Origin: Artocarpus heterophyllus
Lineage: Eukaryota > Streptophyta > Magnoliopsida > Rosales > Moraceae
Length of the DNA stretch: 64,000 bases
Direction of reading: 5' to 3'
Assembly (NCBI GenBank): GCA_025403435.1
Contig: CM046339.1
Span: 6,470,981 to 6,534,980 of the forward strand
Shown here: positions 1 through 12,829 of the stretch, one piece after another
Layout: each line of letters begins with the position of its first letter
Numbering within the stretch: position 1 is the first letter of the stretch
Translations under genes and position numbers: made by a program
Notes under the pieces: generated by a model
Told to the model about the DNA's origin: nothing
The model's database searches: none
What the model saw: only the letters and a program-made list of their open reading frames with translations

Positions 1-1645
1 TACTCCATTGGCAGGTCCGAACTGGCAAATCAGCTTGCCAAACCTCCGATAAAAAGATCCCTACAAATCTTTATTTTCCACCCGAGATTCTCGGGATTCA
101 GCCTCAGTTTTAATTTAAATAACCCAATAGAGAAGTTATCTGATTAAAACAGTCATATCTAGATAATCTCTATGAAAATAAATATTCCTGATAATTCAAC
201 AAGTTTATCTTGAATTAATTCAAAATTAATCCAATCGATAAATAGACATGAGTTATCCGTTCCTGATAATTCAACAAGTTTATCTTGAATTAATTTTATC
301 ACAAGATTAATTTAACTGATAAACATATATGAATTATTTGATTTTACCAAAATTTAGCCAATCTGATAAATTTGACATAAGTCACCAATTATTGAAAAAG
401 CATGCCGTATCGTTACAGGATTTTTGTGAGCTAGCAAAGGGGACCTGATGGAGCTATATAGTTTAAGTTCCTAATAATTATGAAACCCAATATCCCAGAT
501 ATACATTTCATAATTATCAACTCCAACGCTACTCTACTAAAAGCTTGAAGTTGCACTCTCAAACTATATAGAATTACGAAGCTCGTATAGCTAAGTCTCC
601 ATGACATATCATAGTGTATCATATCCCCATAAGATTATCCATAATCAGCTCAAGGACAAGTTCTGTCTTACTTTTTCAATTATTTTATCTTACGTTCCAT
701 TATCTTACTATCGAAAAACTTACCATCCAAAGACAGTATACCATTCGGTTACACCTATGTATCCAAATGGTTGAGTGCTCCAGTTTTTCAATTACAGAAT
801 AATGCACATAAGAGGATATCACTACTCCTAAAGAGGAGCTATGGATTCCATATCTATGAATAACAGGTTTACGTTATCCAAAGCCATGCCTCCAACGTAC
901 CAGCATGCGTACCACCATTAAAATGTGGGTGTCACCCTTTGGTACATCAAAACACACAAGTCAGGACAACGAGCCCATTATTCATCTCAGGATTAAAATA
1001 CAACACAAATGATTGTCAAAAGTTAATCGATTTGTCGAGACAGAATTATTAATCCAAATCAATTCACTTTATGTCCCGACCCAACACATCGTCACCTATG
1101 ACAATGTGCCAATATTTATATTCACGGAGTCCACCTCCGATGGTCAAGACAAATCATCTCCCAATAGGGATATAGACAATATAACAATCTTTACATGAAT
1201 AAACCACCCAACTTTATTCCCTCTTTTGCGGATCCTATGATTTAGACCGTCACCTTAAGAATCGTGTCTTCCACATAATCTGCTCATCATATGCCCAATT
1301 CTTAAAGGTTTAGACCAACAGTTTCAGACTTTTGTTTGGTTAACATACATTCAACAAATATAAACGTAGAGAGAACAAGATTTGGTATATAAATAATAAA
1401 TAAATTCTTTATTGATAAACGTAGAGAGTCTCAGACTTTTTTTTATAATAAATAATAAATATTAAATAAATTCTTAAAGGTTTAGACCAACAGTCTCAGA
1501 CTTTTGTTTGCTTAACATACATTCAACAAATATGAACGTAGAGATGACAAGATTTGATATATAAATAATAAACAAATTCTTTATTAATTAAAATGTCTCC
1601 AAAAACATATTACATTTTTACTCCTTAAGGCATACATGTCTAACA
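1..1645 (-). mobile_element. Family A Copia LTR, left end cut by window edge
   Basis: This matches the LTRs bounded at 39353-41382 and 46984-49014, and ends in the family terminus ATGTCTAACA at 1645. A polypurine-tract-like block (ATCTCCCACTTG on the plus strand) follows at once, which marks it as the 3' LTR of a minus-strand element. The first ~500 bp of the LTR lie outside the window. It contains a local duplication near 1299-1600. Positions 1-55 hold the decayed end of a GGCAGGYCGAA-type palindrome cluster. Confidence 0.85.
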
Positions 1646-1654
1646 ATCTCCCAC

Positions 1655-2957
1655 TTGCTCTAAGTGAGTAAATATGACAAATCTCCTATCCCCATAGCTT
1701 CCACATGCCTCTCGAAGACTCTCACAGTTAGTGTCTTCATGAATGGATCAACTAAATTGCCCACTGATGTGATTTTGCACATCGTGACATGCCGCCCTTG
1801 ACGAAGTCCTTATCACGTAATACTTCCGATCAATATACTTACTCTTCTTCTGAAATCTTGGTTCCTTTGCATTAGCTACCACCGCACTGTTATATAGTAC
1901 AGTGATACCGCGTTATCCAAACCAAGAACTACCTCAAGATCCCCAAGGAACTTACAGAGCCACACTATTTCTTTTGAAGCATCACTAGCTGCCAGATACT
2001 CGGCCTCCATCAATGAATCTGAAGTGCAATCTTGCTTTACACTTCTTCAACTGATGGCACCGCCACCCAAAGTAAACGCAAAACCCGAAGTCGATCTCCT
2101 AGAATCCAAATAGGATTGGAATTCCAAATCAGTATATCCTAGAGGAGTTAAGTCCTTACCCGAATATACAAGCTTATACCCTCGAGTCCTTCTCAGGTAC
2201 TTAAAGATATGCTTTACTGTTACCCAATGGTTTGGTCTTGGATTCGCCTGAAATCAACTTGCAATCCCGACCGCATAACAAATATCCAGTCGTATGCAAA
2301 GCATGGCATACATGAGACTACCCACTACTAAAGCATAAGGCACCTACTTCATGTATTCTCTTTCTTCCTTAGACTTTGGAGAGTCTTTCTAAGAAAGAGT
2401 AATTCCAAACCTAGATGGTTGCCCACCTTTCTCAGAATCCTGCATTGCAAACCTCCTGAGAAGTTTATCTTTGTAGCCGGCCTATGACAAAGCCATCATT
2501 TTGTTCTTCCAATCCCAAAAGATCCAGATACTAAGAACAAAATTAGTCTTACCTAAGTCCTTCATGTCAAACTGTTTGTTCAACCATAATTTGACCGATG
2601 ACAACGCCCCAATGTCATTGCCAATTAGCAAAATGTCATCTATATAGAGTAGTAGAAAAACCACCTTCCCATCCTTAATGTGTTTGTACACACATGGCTC
2701 ATCCACATTTTGTGAGAACCCATTAGTCTTGATCACTTGATCAAATCTTTTGTTCCAAGAATGGGAAGCCCACTTAAGTTCATAAATTGACTTTAGCAAC
2801 TTACAAACCTTACCCTCTTGACCCTTGACATTGAACCGATCTTGTTGTTCCATATAAATAGACTTATCAAGATAGCCTTTTAGAAAAGCCATCTTGACAT
2901 CCATTTGTCAAATCTCGTAGTTGAGAGTGGTAGCCATGGACAAGAGAATCCAGATGG
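1655..2957 (-). pseudogene. Copia family A reverse transcriptase-RNase H remnant
   Basis: Minus-strand translation gives the C-terminal part of a Copia polyprotein. The RT start motif DVKMAFLKGYL lies near 2890 and the catalytic YIDDILLIGND box near 2640. A decayed RNase H follows toward 1690. It matches the equivalent part of element A2 (41397-42640) but has stops and frameshifts. At 2957/2958 it joins abruptly to the middle of an LTR, so gag, protease, integrase and the start of the LTR-leader region are gone. It is non-functional. Confidence 0.8.
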
Positions 2958-3515
2958 TTATATAGAATTACGAAGCCCGTATAGCTAAGTCTCTATGATA
3001 TATCATAGTATATCGTATTCTCATAGGATTATCTATAATCGGCTTAAGGACAAGTTTTGTCTTACCTACCCAATTATTTTTATCTTACGTTCCATTATCT
3101 CACAATCAAAAAACTTACCATTCAAAGATAGTATACCATTCGGTTACACCTATATATCCAAATGGTTGAGCGTTTCAGTTTTTCAATTACAGGATAATGT
3201 ATATAAGAGGATATCACTACTCCTAAAGAGGAGCTATGAATTTCATATCTATGAATAACAAGTTTATGCTATTTAGAGTCATGCCTCCAATGTACCAGCA
3301 TGCATACCATTATTAAAATATGGGTGTCACCCTTTGGTATATCAAAAGACACAAACCAAGACAACGGGCCCACTATTCATCTCAGGATTAAGATACAATA
3401 AAAATGATTTTCAAAGGTGAATCGATTTACTGAGATAGAATTGTTAATCTAAATCAATTCACTTTATGTCCCGATCCAACACATCGTCACCTATGACAAT
3501 GTGCTAATGTTTCAT
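2958..3515 (-). mobile_element. Family A LTR fragment (inner part), interrupted by A1
   Basis: This is homologous to the middle of family A LTRs, from the TATATAGAATTACGAAGC region to AATGTTTC. The LTR continues at 10307, beyond inserted element A1, with TTCTATTCACAGAGTCC. The two pieces together make the distal ~910 bp of one LTR, belonging to the degenerate copy whose RT fragment lies at 1655-2957. Confidence 0.75.
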
Positions 3516-5506
3516 TGTTGGAAACAAAGCAAGCAGCAGAATTTTTAAAAATTTTCCATCAGAGTAATTTCCAAAACACAAGTTTGACATGTTATATGTA
3601 TAAATTAAACAGATCTTACTAACCTCAATGTGCCGAAGAACCTCCACAATCCGTGTAGAGAAGTAACGTTGCAGAAGAGCCTCAACCAACTGGTCTTCTT
3701 CGCTATTCTCTATCCACAACCGGAGTGAGTGTGGGCTCACACGTACAACTCTTCCACCGGTGACTCTTCTTCCAACCAACAGAGAGAACCCAAAGCTAGT
3801 GTTCGTGATTTGTGAACAAAAGCTCTCAGGGAGTTTTCAGATGCTCAGTAGAAGAGTATCACTCTTAATCTCTCAAATTGATCTAAGTAAATCATGAGAC
3901 TCACTCCCTTTTTTATACCTATTGGTCCTGGGGTCAGTCCATATCAGATTAGGTCTCAAAAACTCGAAACAGAATCAAGTTCGGATCAATATCTAATAAG
4001 ATTCGCGTGAAAATGCGTAATCTTATCTCCGCTGATCGGCAGGCCGATCAGGCCAATTCGGCAGGCCGACCACGTCATCCGGCAGGCCGAACTCCCGAGA
4101 AAAAATCTCCGCGAATCTTTTATTTTCCACCCGAGATTCTAAAGGATAAAGTCTCAGTTTTGATTCAAATAACCCAATAGAGAAGTTATCTGATCAAAAC
4201 AAACTTTATCAAGATAATCTCTAAGAAAATAAATCAATTCACAATAATTCTACAAGTTTATCTTGTTCTCATTTATCCAAAATTAAAACAACCTATAAAC
4301 AGACAAGAATTATCTGATCGCAATAATTCAACAAGTTTATCTTGAACTAATTTCTTACAAAATTAATTCAACCGATAAACAAACATGAATTATTTGATTC
4401 TTACAAATTTTAAACCAATCTGATAAATCCGACATAAGTCACCAATTATTGAAAAAGCACGCCGTGTCGTTACAGGATTTTGTGAGCTAGCAAAGGGCAC
4501 CAAAATAGACCTATAAAGTTCAAGCTCATGATAATTATGAAACCCAATATCCCAGATATACATTTCACAATTATCAACTCCAACGCTACTCCACTAAAAG
4601 CTTGGAGCTGCACTCTCGAACTTTATAGAATTACGAAGCTCGTGTAGCTAAGTCTCCATGACATATCATAGTGTATCGTATCCCCATATGATCATCCATA
4701 ATCGGCTTAAGGACAAGTTCTATCTTACCTTCCCGATTATTTTTATCTTACGTTCCAATGTCTCACCATTAGAAAACTTACCATCCAAAGATAGTATACC
4801 ATTCGGTTACACCTATGTATCCAAATGGTTAAGCGCTCCAGTTTTCCAATTACAGGACAACGCATATAAGAGGATATCATTACTCCTAAAGAGGAGCTAT
4901 GGAGTCCATATCTATGAATAACAAGTCTACGCTATCAAGAGTCATGCCTCCAATGTACCGGCATGCATACCACTATGGAGATGTGGGAGTCACCCATTGG
5001 TACATCAAAAGACACAAGTCGAGATAACGGGCCTACTATTCATCTCAGGATTAAGATACAATACAAATGACTGTCTAAAGTGAATCGATTTGCCAAGACA
5101 GAATTATTAATCCAAATCAATTCACTTTATGTCCCGATCCAACACATCGTCACCTATGACAACGTGCCAATGTTTCTATTCATAGAGTCCAACTCCGATG
5201 GTCAAGACAAACCATCTCCCAAAAGAGATATAGACAACATAACAATCTTTACATGAATAAAGCGCCCAACTTTATTCCCTCGATTGCGGATCATATGTTT
5301 TAGACCATCACCTTAAGAATCGTGTCTTCCGCATAATCAGTCCATCATTTGCCCAATTCTTAAGGTTTAGACTGACAGTCTCAGACTACTGTTTGCTTAT
5401 CATACATTCAACAAATATGAACATAAAGAGGACAATATTTGGTATATATAAATGAATAAATTCTTTATTGATAAAAATGTCTCTAAAAATGTCTCCAAAA
5501 ATGTCT
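3516..5506 (-). repeat. A1 3' LTR, missing its terminal ~55 bp
   Basis: It begins TGTTGGAAACAAAG like the other copies but never reaches the terminal ATGTCTAACA. At ~5470-5507 the sequence repeats AAAATGTCTCY three times and then passes straight into protease-end coding sequence. A cluster of TCGGCAGGCCGA-type palindromes lies at about 4032-4095. Confidence 0.85.
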
Positions 5507-6749
5507 CAGCATTAAGCAATAAGTCCATCTTAGGTTTGATAAAATATAGATTATTTTGCATCCATCCAGAACAGATAAAAGATTTATTTTTACGAATCAC
5601 CACTTTTTCATTAAAAGATACCACGTAGGAGTCTTTAAATAAAGAAGATACAGAAATTAAATTCCTTTTAAATTTAGGAACATAAAAACAATCTCGCAAA
5701 ATTAAATTCCTATAATTATCAAAACAAAGATGGACATCTCCCACTGCTTCCGTTGAGTCCAAGGATCCATCGCCCATCTGAAGCGTTAAGTCTTCACAAA
5801 GTAGACTTCTCGTTTCTTTGAATCCCTGCAAAGAAACACAAACATGATTAGTTGCACCAGAATCTATGACCCAGATGTCACTGGATTCCTCAACCAAACA
5901 AGTTTCTAAATATAGAAGATCACACCTACCTCCCTTGGAAAGGAAGTCCTTGCAATGCTTCTTTATATGCCCGACCTTACCACAGAAGAAGCACTTAAGC
6001 TTCTTTGGGTTCTTCTTCTTCTTCTTCTTGCTCTTCGTTGCTGGAGGAATAGAAGACTTCCCACTCTTGGCCCGTTGCTTCTTTCCATTCCCAGAGTTAG
6101 GATTGGAACCAAAAGCAGCTACCATATTGGCCTCACCACCAGAAGGAGACTCCCTGATTAGCAGTTCAAACTCCTGTAACTATTTCATAAGTTCTGTCAA
6201 GGTCATATCCCGTCAATTGCTTAAATTAAAAGTAGCTCTAAATGGAATAAATTCCTTAGACAGAGTCTCAAAGACCATAGTCATCTGAGTTTCAGCATCG
6301 ATGTCGGCTCCATTGGTTTGAGCCTCAGCGAGGTAACCCATGACCAACATCATGTGCTCCTTTACAGATGTCCCCGGTCTCTGTCTACAGTTTAAGAGTT
6401 TTCGAAGCGCCCCTTGCCGCTTCGTTATGGCCTGGCCTCCAAACATATCCTCAAGATTATCCAAGATCTGATTCGTAGTCTCATAATCCTGATGTTGAGC
6501 CTGCAACATGTTGTTCATGCTGGCCATAACATAGCAGCGGGCCTGATCATTAGCATCTTTCCAGCGATCGTACGCTTGGAATTGCTCATTACTTGAGTCT
6601 CCCGTAGGCTCGGGAGGACAAGGAGTTGTTAGAACATATTTCAGTTTCTCAAAGGAAAGGACGATGTCCAGGTTCCATTTTCAATCGTTGTAATTCTCAC
6701 CGGTTAATTGGTTTTTGTCAAGTATCGATGATAAAGAGTTTTTAGACAT
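5507..6749 (-). pseudogene. Copia family A gag-protease remnant (A1)
   Basis: The minus-strand gag starts at ATG 6747-6749. It shows the helical gag core (e.g. ILDNLEDMFGGQAITKRQG), a lysine-rich tract, a CCHC knuckle (CFFCGKVGHIKKHC, ~5985), and the aspartic protease motif WVIDSGATNHVC (~5870) with the catalytic Asp intact. It ends where it fuses to the LTR. Integrase, RT and RNase H are missing, so it could only make a Gag-protease product, and the frame is also broken near 6180 and 6660. Confidence 0.85.
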
Positions 6750-8345
6750 TTTCAATCTACAATAAAGAATCATATACCAAACATAAGCAAACATATATAA
6801 TAATTTAGTAAGATAACACAATCATGTAAAATCATACAAATGTGTTTATGTGTCAAAACCTTGAAAATATCACAACCTTACAACGATAATTCCCAACTCA
6901 GAATTTAACAAGCTCCTAGGGGAGTCATGCCAAATCCAATCAGGAACACGGATCCCCTCCTGATTAATATATGCCATCTAGGACCCGTATGATCCAGCAT
7001 ATACTAATAATCGTTTCTTTGGCCATTAATTTTATTAACAGAGCTCCTGGGGGAGGTTAATAATAAAATTAACGTGAGTGTATAACCACCGTTTCAATAT
7101 TTTATCCGTGATTTATAATCACCACCTAAGGGTGTGCAACCATAAATCATACTAAAATACCTTATCCTTTTAGAGATCTAATCTGGTACATTATAGAAAT
7201 CCCTTCCTAGGGGTCGGGACCACCATGTTCTTCCTATGGACCAACGATGGAGGCCTTAGGTCCTCTCTTCGAAAACCTTCTCCCACTCAATCTTTTGAAG
7301 TCAAGGTTTTATTTTAAAATTATGCATGAACAATTTTAATATGAGTGGCACTCCCTATTCTATATGACATGTTATCAATATACATGGTAAATCATATTAT
7401 AATGCAGACAAGCAAAGCAATCAAGCAAAGCTACAAGCAAAATAATAGTAACCGTAATATTAGGGTTCCACCCTAGAGAATAGAAAACTAAGATTACAAG
7501 AGAATAATCGAGACATTTATCGATTCTTCATCCTTGAATCCTTAAGCTGTATCCTTCTTCATGTAATATCCATCTTCAAGTCTTCAATCCCGTATGAATC
7601 AAATACTTCATATTTTTGGTCATATCCAAATTTAATGTTTCTCAAAATCGTCCCAAAAATAAAATTAAAATTGCACCAAAAAAATTGCACCTTTTCTAGA
7701 CACTTGACAGCTCTCGGTCGGCAGGCCGGTCTAGGTGATCGGCCTGCCGATTATGAAGGTTTGCCCTGCCGACAGAGCACCAAAATTTCTGCCCCACTGT
7801 TGGCCTGCCGGACCATACGTCTGGCCTACCGATCGAGCAGAAAACCCTCAATCCAGAAAATACAATTTTAATGCAATTCATCAATTTTATTTTCAACAAT
7901 TCAAAAACATAAAATTAGAGACTCAGAAAATACCTGGAGGTGCCATCATCAATCTTCTAGATCCAACTTCTCGATCCGTCTTCTCCGAATAATTATTTAT
8001 TACAAAATTCTCACAAATGAAAAATTAAATAACAATTCCTAGACGGAGATGATAGTCCACCATCTAATTACAAGAAAAACCTAGATACAAATTATAACCT
8101 CTAAGGAACCATAACTGGTATTAATTAATTAATAAATAATTAAACATCGATTTAATCAACCATAATTAATTAATAAACATTCACCACATAATCCATGACA
8201 ACATATATATAATATAGAAACCTAGAGTGCCATCTCTCTATAAAATTCAATTCAAGCATAGGAGAAATTAAGATCACAAAATTTATGCATATAACATGAT
8301 CACAAACTTGCAAATTTATGTAAAAACCTTGGCTCTGATACCAAT
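6750..8345 (-). other. A1 untranslated leader between 5' LTR and gag
   Basis: This 1.6-kb stretch matches the leader of A2 (45320-46983). No conserved long ORF reads in the sense direction. It carries a second cluster of GC-rich palindromes at about 7707-7835, mostly TCGGCCTGCCGA on the plus strand, which is opposite to the LTR cluster. The minus-strand primer-binding site lies at 8331-8343. Confidence 0.75.
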
Positions 8346-10306
8346 TGTTGGAAACAAAGTGCGCAGCGAAATTTTTAAAAATTTTCCATCAGAGTAATTT
8401 CCAAAACACAAGTTTGACATGTTATATGTATAAATTAAACATATCTTACTAACCTCAGTTCCGTGTAGAGAAGTAATGTTCTAGAAGAGCCTCAACCAAC
8501 TGGTCTTCTTTGCTATTCTCTATCCACAACCGGAGTGAGTGTGGGCTCACACGTACAACTCTTCCACCGGTGACTCTCCTTCCAACCAACAGAGAGAACC
8601 CAAAGCTAGTGTTCGTGATTTATGAACAAAAGCTCTCAGGGAGTTTTCAGATGCTCACTAGAAGAGTGTCACTCTTAATCTCTCAAATTGATCTAAGTAA
8701 ATCATGAGACTCACTCCCTTTTTTATACTTATTGGTCCTGGGTTCAGTCCATATCAGATTAGGTCTCAAAAACTCAAAACAGAATCAAGTCTGGATCAAT
8801 ATCTGATAAGATCCGCGTGAAAATACGTAATCTTATCTCCGTTGATCGGCAGGCCGATTAGGCCAGTTCGGCAAGCCGACCACGTCATCCGGCAGGCCGA
8901 ACTCCCGAGAAATATCTCCGCGGATCTTTTATTTTTCACCCGAGATTCTAAAGGATAAAGTCTCAGTTTTGATTCAAATAACCCAATAGAGAAGTTATCT
9001 GATCAAAACAAACTTTATCAAGATAATCTCTAAGAAAATAAATCAATTCACAATAATTCTATAGGTTTATCTTGTTCTCATTTGTCCAAAATTAAAACAA
9101 CCGATAAACAGACAAGAATTATCTGATCGCAATAATTCAACAAGTTTATCTTGAACTAATTGCTTACAAAATTAATTCAACCGATAAACAAACATGAATT
9201 ATTTGATTCTTACAAATTTTAAACCAATCTGATAAATCCGACATAAGTCACTAAATATTGGAAAAGCACGCTGTGTCGTTACAGGATTTTGTGAGCTAGC
9301 AAAGGGGACCAAAATGGACCTATAAAGTTCAAGATATACATTTCACAATTATCAACTCCAACGCTACTCCACTAAAAGCTAGGAGCTGCACTCTCGAACT
9401 TTATAGAATTACGAAGCTCGTGTAGCTAAGTCTCCATGACATATCATAGTGTATCGTATCCCCATATGATCATCCATAATCGGCTTAAGGACAAGTTTTG
9501 TCTTACCTTCCCGATTATTTTTATCTTACGTTCCATTGTCTCACCATTAGAAAACTTACCATCGAAAGATAGTATACCATTCGGTTACACCTATGTATCC
9601 AAATGGTTGAGCGCTCCAGTTTTCCAATTACAGGACAACGCATATAAGAGGATATCATTACTCCTAAAGAGGAGCTATGGATTTCATATCTATGAATAAC
9701 AAGTCTACACTATTAAGAGTCATGCCTCCAACGTACCGGCATGCATACCACTATAGAGATGTGGGAGTCACCCATTGGTACATCAAAAGACACAAGTCGA
9801 GATAACGAGCCCACTATTCATTTTAGGATTAAGATACAATACAAATGACTGTCTAAAGTGAATCGATTTGCCAAGACAGAATTATTAATCCAAATCAATT
9901 CACTTTATGTCCCGATCCAACACATCGTCACCTATGACAACGTGCCAATGTTTCTATTCATGGAGTCCAACTCTGATGGTCAAGACAAACCATCTCCCAA
10001 AAGGGATATAGACAACATAACAATCTTTACATGAATAAAGCGCCCAACTTTATTCCCTCGATTGCGGATCATATGTTTTAGACCATCACCTTAAGAATCG
10101 TGTCTTCCGCATAATCAGTCCGTCATATGCCCAATTCTTAAGGTTTAGACTGACAGTCTCAGACTACTGTTTGCTTATCATACATTCAACAAATATGAAT
10201 GTAAAGAGGACAAGATTTGGTATATATAAATGAATAAATTCTTTATTGATAAAAATGTCTCCAAAAACGTATTACATTTTTACTCCTTAGGGCATAATGT
10301 CTAACA
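8346..10306 (-). repeat. A1 5' LTR
   Basis: Termini are TGTTGGAAACAAAG and ATGTCTAACA. The copy is slightly shortened near 9335, where ~30 bp present in sister copies is missing. The palindrome cluster is at about 8843-8905. The promoter-like CCAAT + TATA arrangement of this family, read on the minus strand, lies near 8725-8745. Confidence 0.9.
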
Positions 10307-10664
10307 TTCTATTCACAGAGTCCACCTTCGATGGTCGAGACAAACCATCTCCCAATAGGGATATAGACAACATAACAATCTTTACATGAATAAAGCGCCC
10401 AACTATATTCCCTCGATTACGGATCTTATGATTTAGACTGTCACCTTAAGAATCATGTCTTCCACATAATCTGCTCATCATATGCCCAATTCTTAAAGGT
10501 TTAGACCGACAGTCTCAGACTTTTGTTTGTTTAACATACATTCAACAAATATGAACGTAAAGAGGACAAGATTTGGTATATAAATAATAAATAAATTCTT
10601 TATTAATAAAAATGTCTCCAAAACCATATTACATTTTTACTCCTTATGGCATATATGTCTAACA
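10307..10664 (-). mobile_element. Family A LTR fragment (terminal part)
   Basis: This continues the LTR interrupted at 3515. It runs from the TTCTATTCACAGAGTCC region to the family terminus TATGTCTAACA at 10664, and so marks the right edge of the older degenerate A copy. Confidence 0.75.
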
Positions 10665-11350
10665 ATATCGGTTCATTGGCCGGCCCAACATAGCCATTGA
10701 AAAATCATAGGTCAGGCCGGGCTTGGGCTGGGCTGGCATGTTTAGGCCCATCATAGGCCGGGCCATCCTAGCCTGTGTAAGGCCCATAGCGGGCCACAAT
10801 GGGCCAGCCCACTGAAGGATCATTGTGGCCCAATTTCATTTATAATGTTTTTTTTTTGTTTTTTAGTAATTTTGTAAGCATCTTAAGTATAATTATCATA
10901 ATGATACTCTTTTTTCCTTATCAAGGTTTTGTCCCATTGGATTTTGCTTGGAAAGGTTTTTAATAAGGCAATCGTAAATAAAATATCCATTTTCATATTT
11001 CTATTGACTATTCAAACTTTTATATTTGTTTACTTGTTTAAAAATTCAAAAATAAAAAATAAAAAATTGCATGCTTAGATGGGCCAGCCCATCTAAACCC
11101 ACGATGGGCCAAAATGGGCGCACCTATCTTAACTCGTAGATGGGCTCGAATGGCCTAGCTCATTCTAGGCCCACGGCACGGTCTAGCTTGGCCCATAGCA
11201 CAGTCCAGCCCGGCCTACGTAAAATTGACTCATTGTGTAGGCTAAGCGGAAGTAATTCTAATATGGGCTAGCCTGACCTGGCCCACAGCCAACGTGGCCT
11301 AAGGAGAATGGGCGGGGCTAGGTTGGGCTGGCCCATTCTTGCATCTCTAG
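10665..11350. repeat. GGCCCA/TGGGCC-rich repeat, possibly a non-autonomous DNA transposon
   Basis: GC-rich blocks full of GGCCCA and GGGCCGGGC words flank a central AT-rich segment (10840-11070). The right end, read inward, is TAGAGATGCAAGAATGGGCC. The left end shows a similar ATTGGCCGGCCCAAC stretch next to the LTR terminus, consistent with imperfect inverted ends. No ORF. Similar GGGCC-rich hAT-like elements are common in plants, but the assignment is a guess. Confidence 0.4.
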
Positions 11351-11518
11351 AAGTCACCTCAATCAGAGTGAAATTCCACCTGGAAAGTGGTATTTTGTAT
11401 GTACTTATCTAATGGTATCGTAAATGGTATAGAAATAGTGGTATTGAAGAGATATAAGAAAAGGCATATAAATACTTTAATAAGGGAGAACTTATAAGTA
11501 ATTCTACCATAATTATTA

Positions 11519-12045
11519 GGTGTTCATAGAATCCATCAATCCATTCAATTGGACTATATTGGATTATTAAAAATACAGATTAGTTTTAAATTGGGATTTT
11601 CCCAATCCAATATGTATAGATTGGATAACAAATAGTATCTCCTAATCCATCTAATTCGTGAATCCAATAGAGTGTTCAAAGTTTGTATGCTTTAAAAAAA
11701 GAAGCTTAGGCCAACTACAATGACCAATATTATTTACTAATGTCAAAAGTTTATTTAAATTTATTGTTGTAATGTTTTTATAATACTACAATTTGCTTTA
11801 TTATCAAAGACTTGCATTCTATTGGGTTGTAATTTGTTGGATTTTATTAAATTATGCAATGTTATACTATGTTAATTTTAATTGCTGGTTTTTTAAATAA
11901 ATTTAAAAGCTCAATTTGTGAATCTGCGGTTTTCGGGTTGGACTGGGGTGTTCACTAATCAGTTTCAAATTGAAATTTTCTCCATTCAATATGTACAGAT
12001 TATATTACATATTGATTCGTAATCGATAAAATCCAATCTATAAAC
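11519..12045. mobile_element. MITE-like element with GGTGTTYATAGA inverted ends
   Basis: The left end reads AGGTGTTCATAGAATCC and the reverse complement of the right end reads AGGTGTTTATAGATTGG. The interior is AT-rich with internally repeated CAATCCAAT-type words. No coding sequence. No clear target-site duplication, so superfamily is unassigned. Confidence 0.5.
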
Positions 12046-12678
12046 ACCTCCAACCATGATAACCGAACTCTCCATAAAATTCCAAAAGAAAAGTTATCGA
12101 TGAAAATGGACATAGGCTGCTAGGTTACCTTTAACACCCACTGTAAAAAAAATTTCCTTCCTATTTATTGGGAAATTGCACCAAATAACACAATTTTAAT
12201 TTTTGATGTAAGTAAATAGCACGTTTTTAAAATATTTAAGTATATAGTATATTTGAAATCACATATTTTTTTAAAGACTTAAATTTCTAATTTACCACAT
12301 TTTTTCTTCTTTTTTTCTTTTTTTTTTTGTTTTTCATTCTTTCTTTGTTGCTTTATGTTTCTTTTTACGTCTTTTTGTACAAAAAAAATCATTTTAATTT
12401 AAATAAGCTATTTACTAAACACTATTAAATTTTAGTATATTTATTTTTCTTCCCAATTAACGATGGCTAATTCCCAAACATTTATTTCTCACATTGTTGA
12501 GTTATTTATTATGCTATGTTGGTGCTACTTTCACCATCAACGTTTTTCTAAGAAAAAAATTTATATTTTCATACAGCTTCTTTATTAAATTAGTAGAATT
12601 CTAGTCCAGTATTTAGATAAATACTAAATAGATACTTTCTTTTTTGGTAGGAAAGCAAACAATAAATAGATACTCTAA

Positions 12679-12827
12679 CCCCGTTTGGTATCGTTTTGCG
12701 ATTTTTTAGAAATATTTTTGCATATTTTTTGAGGCAAAAATTTCAAAAACACTCTCAGTACAATTTCTAAAATTTTTTCAAAACAAAACAATTTTTACCT
12801 ATTTTTAAAACACTACCAAACGGACCC
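12679..12827. mobile_element. Tourist-like MITE
   Basis: About 150 bp. The ends are CCCCGTTTGGTATCGTTTT and, inverted, GGGTCCGTTTGGTAGTGTTTT, with an AT-rich self-complementary interior. It is the same type as the element in ndhL intron 4 (59213-59368). A TAA precedes the left end. A matching right-hand duplication is not clean. Confidence 0.6.
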
Positions 12828-12829
12828 TT

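Larger units (their letters stand above)
3516..10306 (-). mobile_element. Copia family A element A1, internally deleted
   Basis: The order on the plus strand is truncated 3' LTR (3516-5506), gag-protease remnant (5507-6749), long leader (6750-8345) and complete 5' LTR (8346-10306). Integrase, RT and RNase H are absent. It sits inside another family A LTR. The flanking pentamers are TTCAT and TTCTA, an imperfect target-site duplication. The primer-binding site TGGTATCAGAGCC (minus strand, 8331-8343) abuts the 5' LTR and resembles the 3' end of initiator Met-tRNA. Confidence 0.85.

Noticed and set aside
7635..7992. Overlapping ORFs across the A1 leader palindromes
   Set aside because: Open frames on both strands arise from the GC-rich motif repeats. 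The A2 leader does not keep the same reading.
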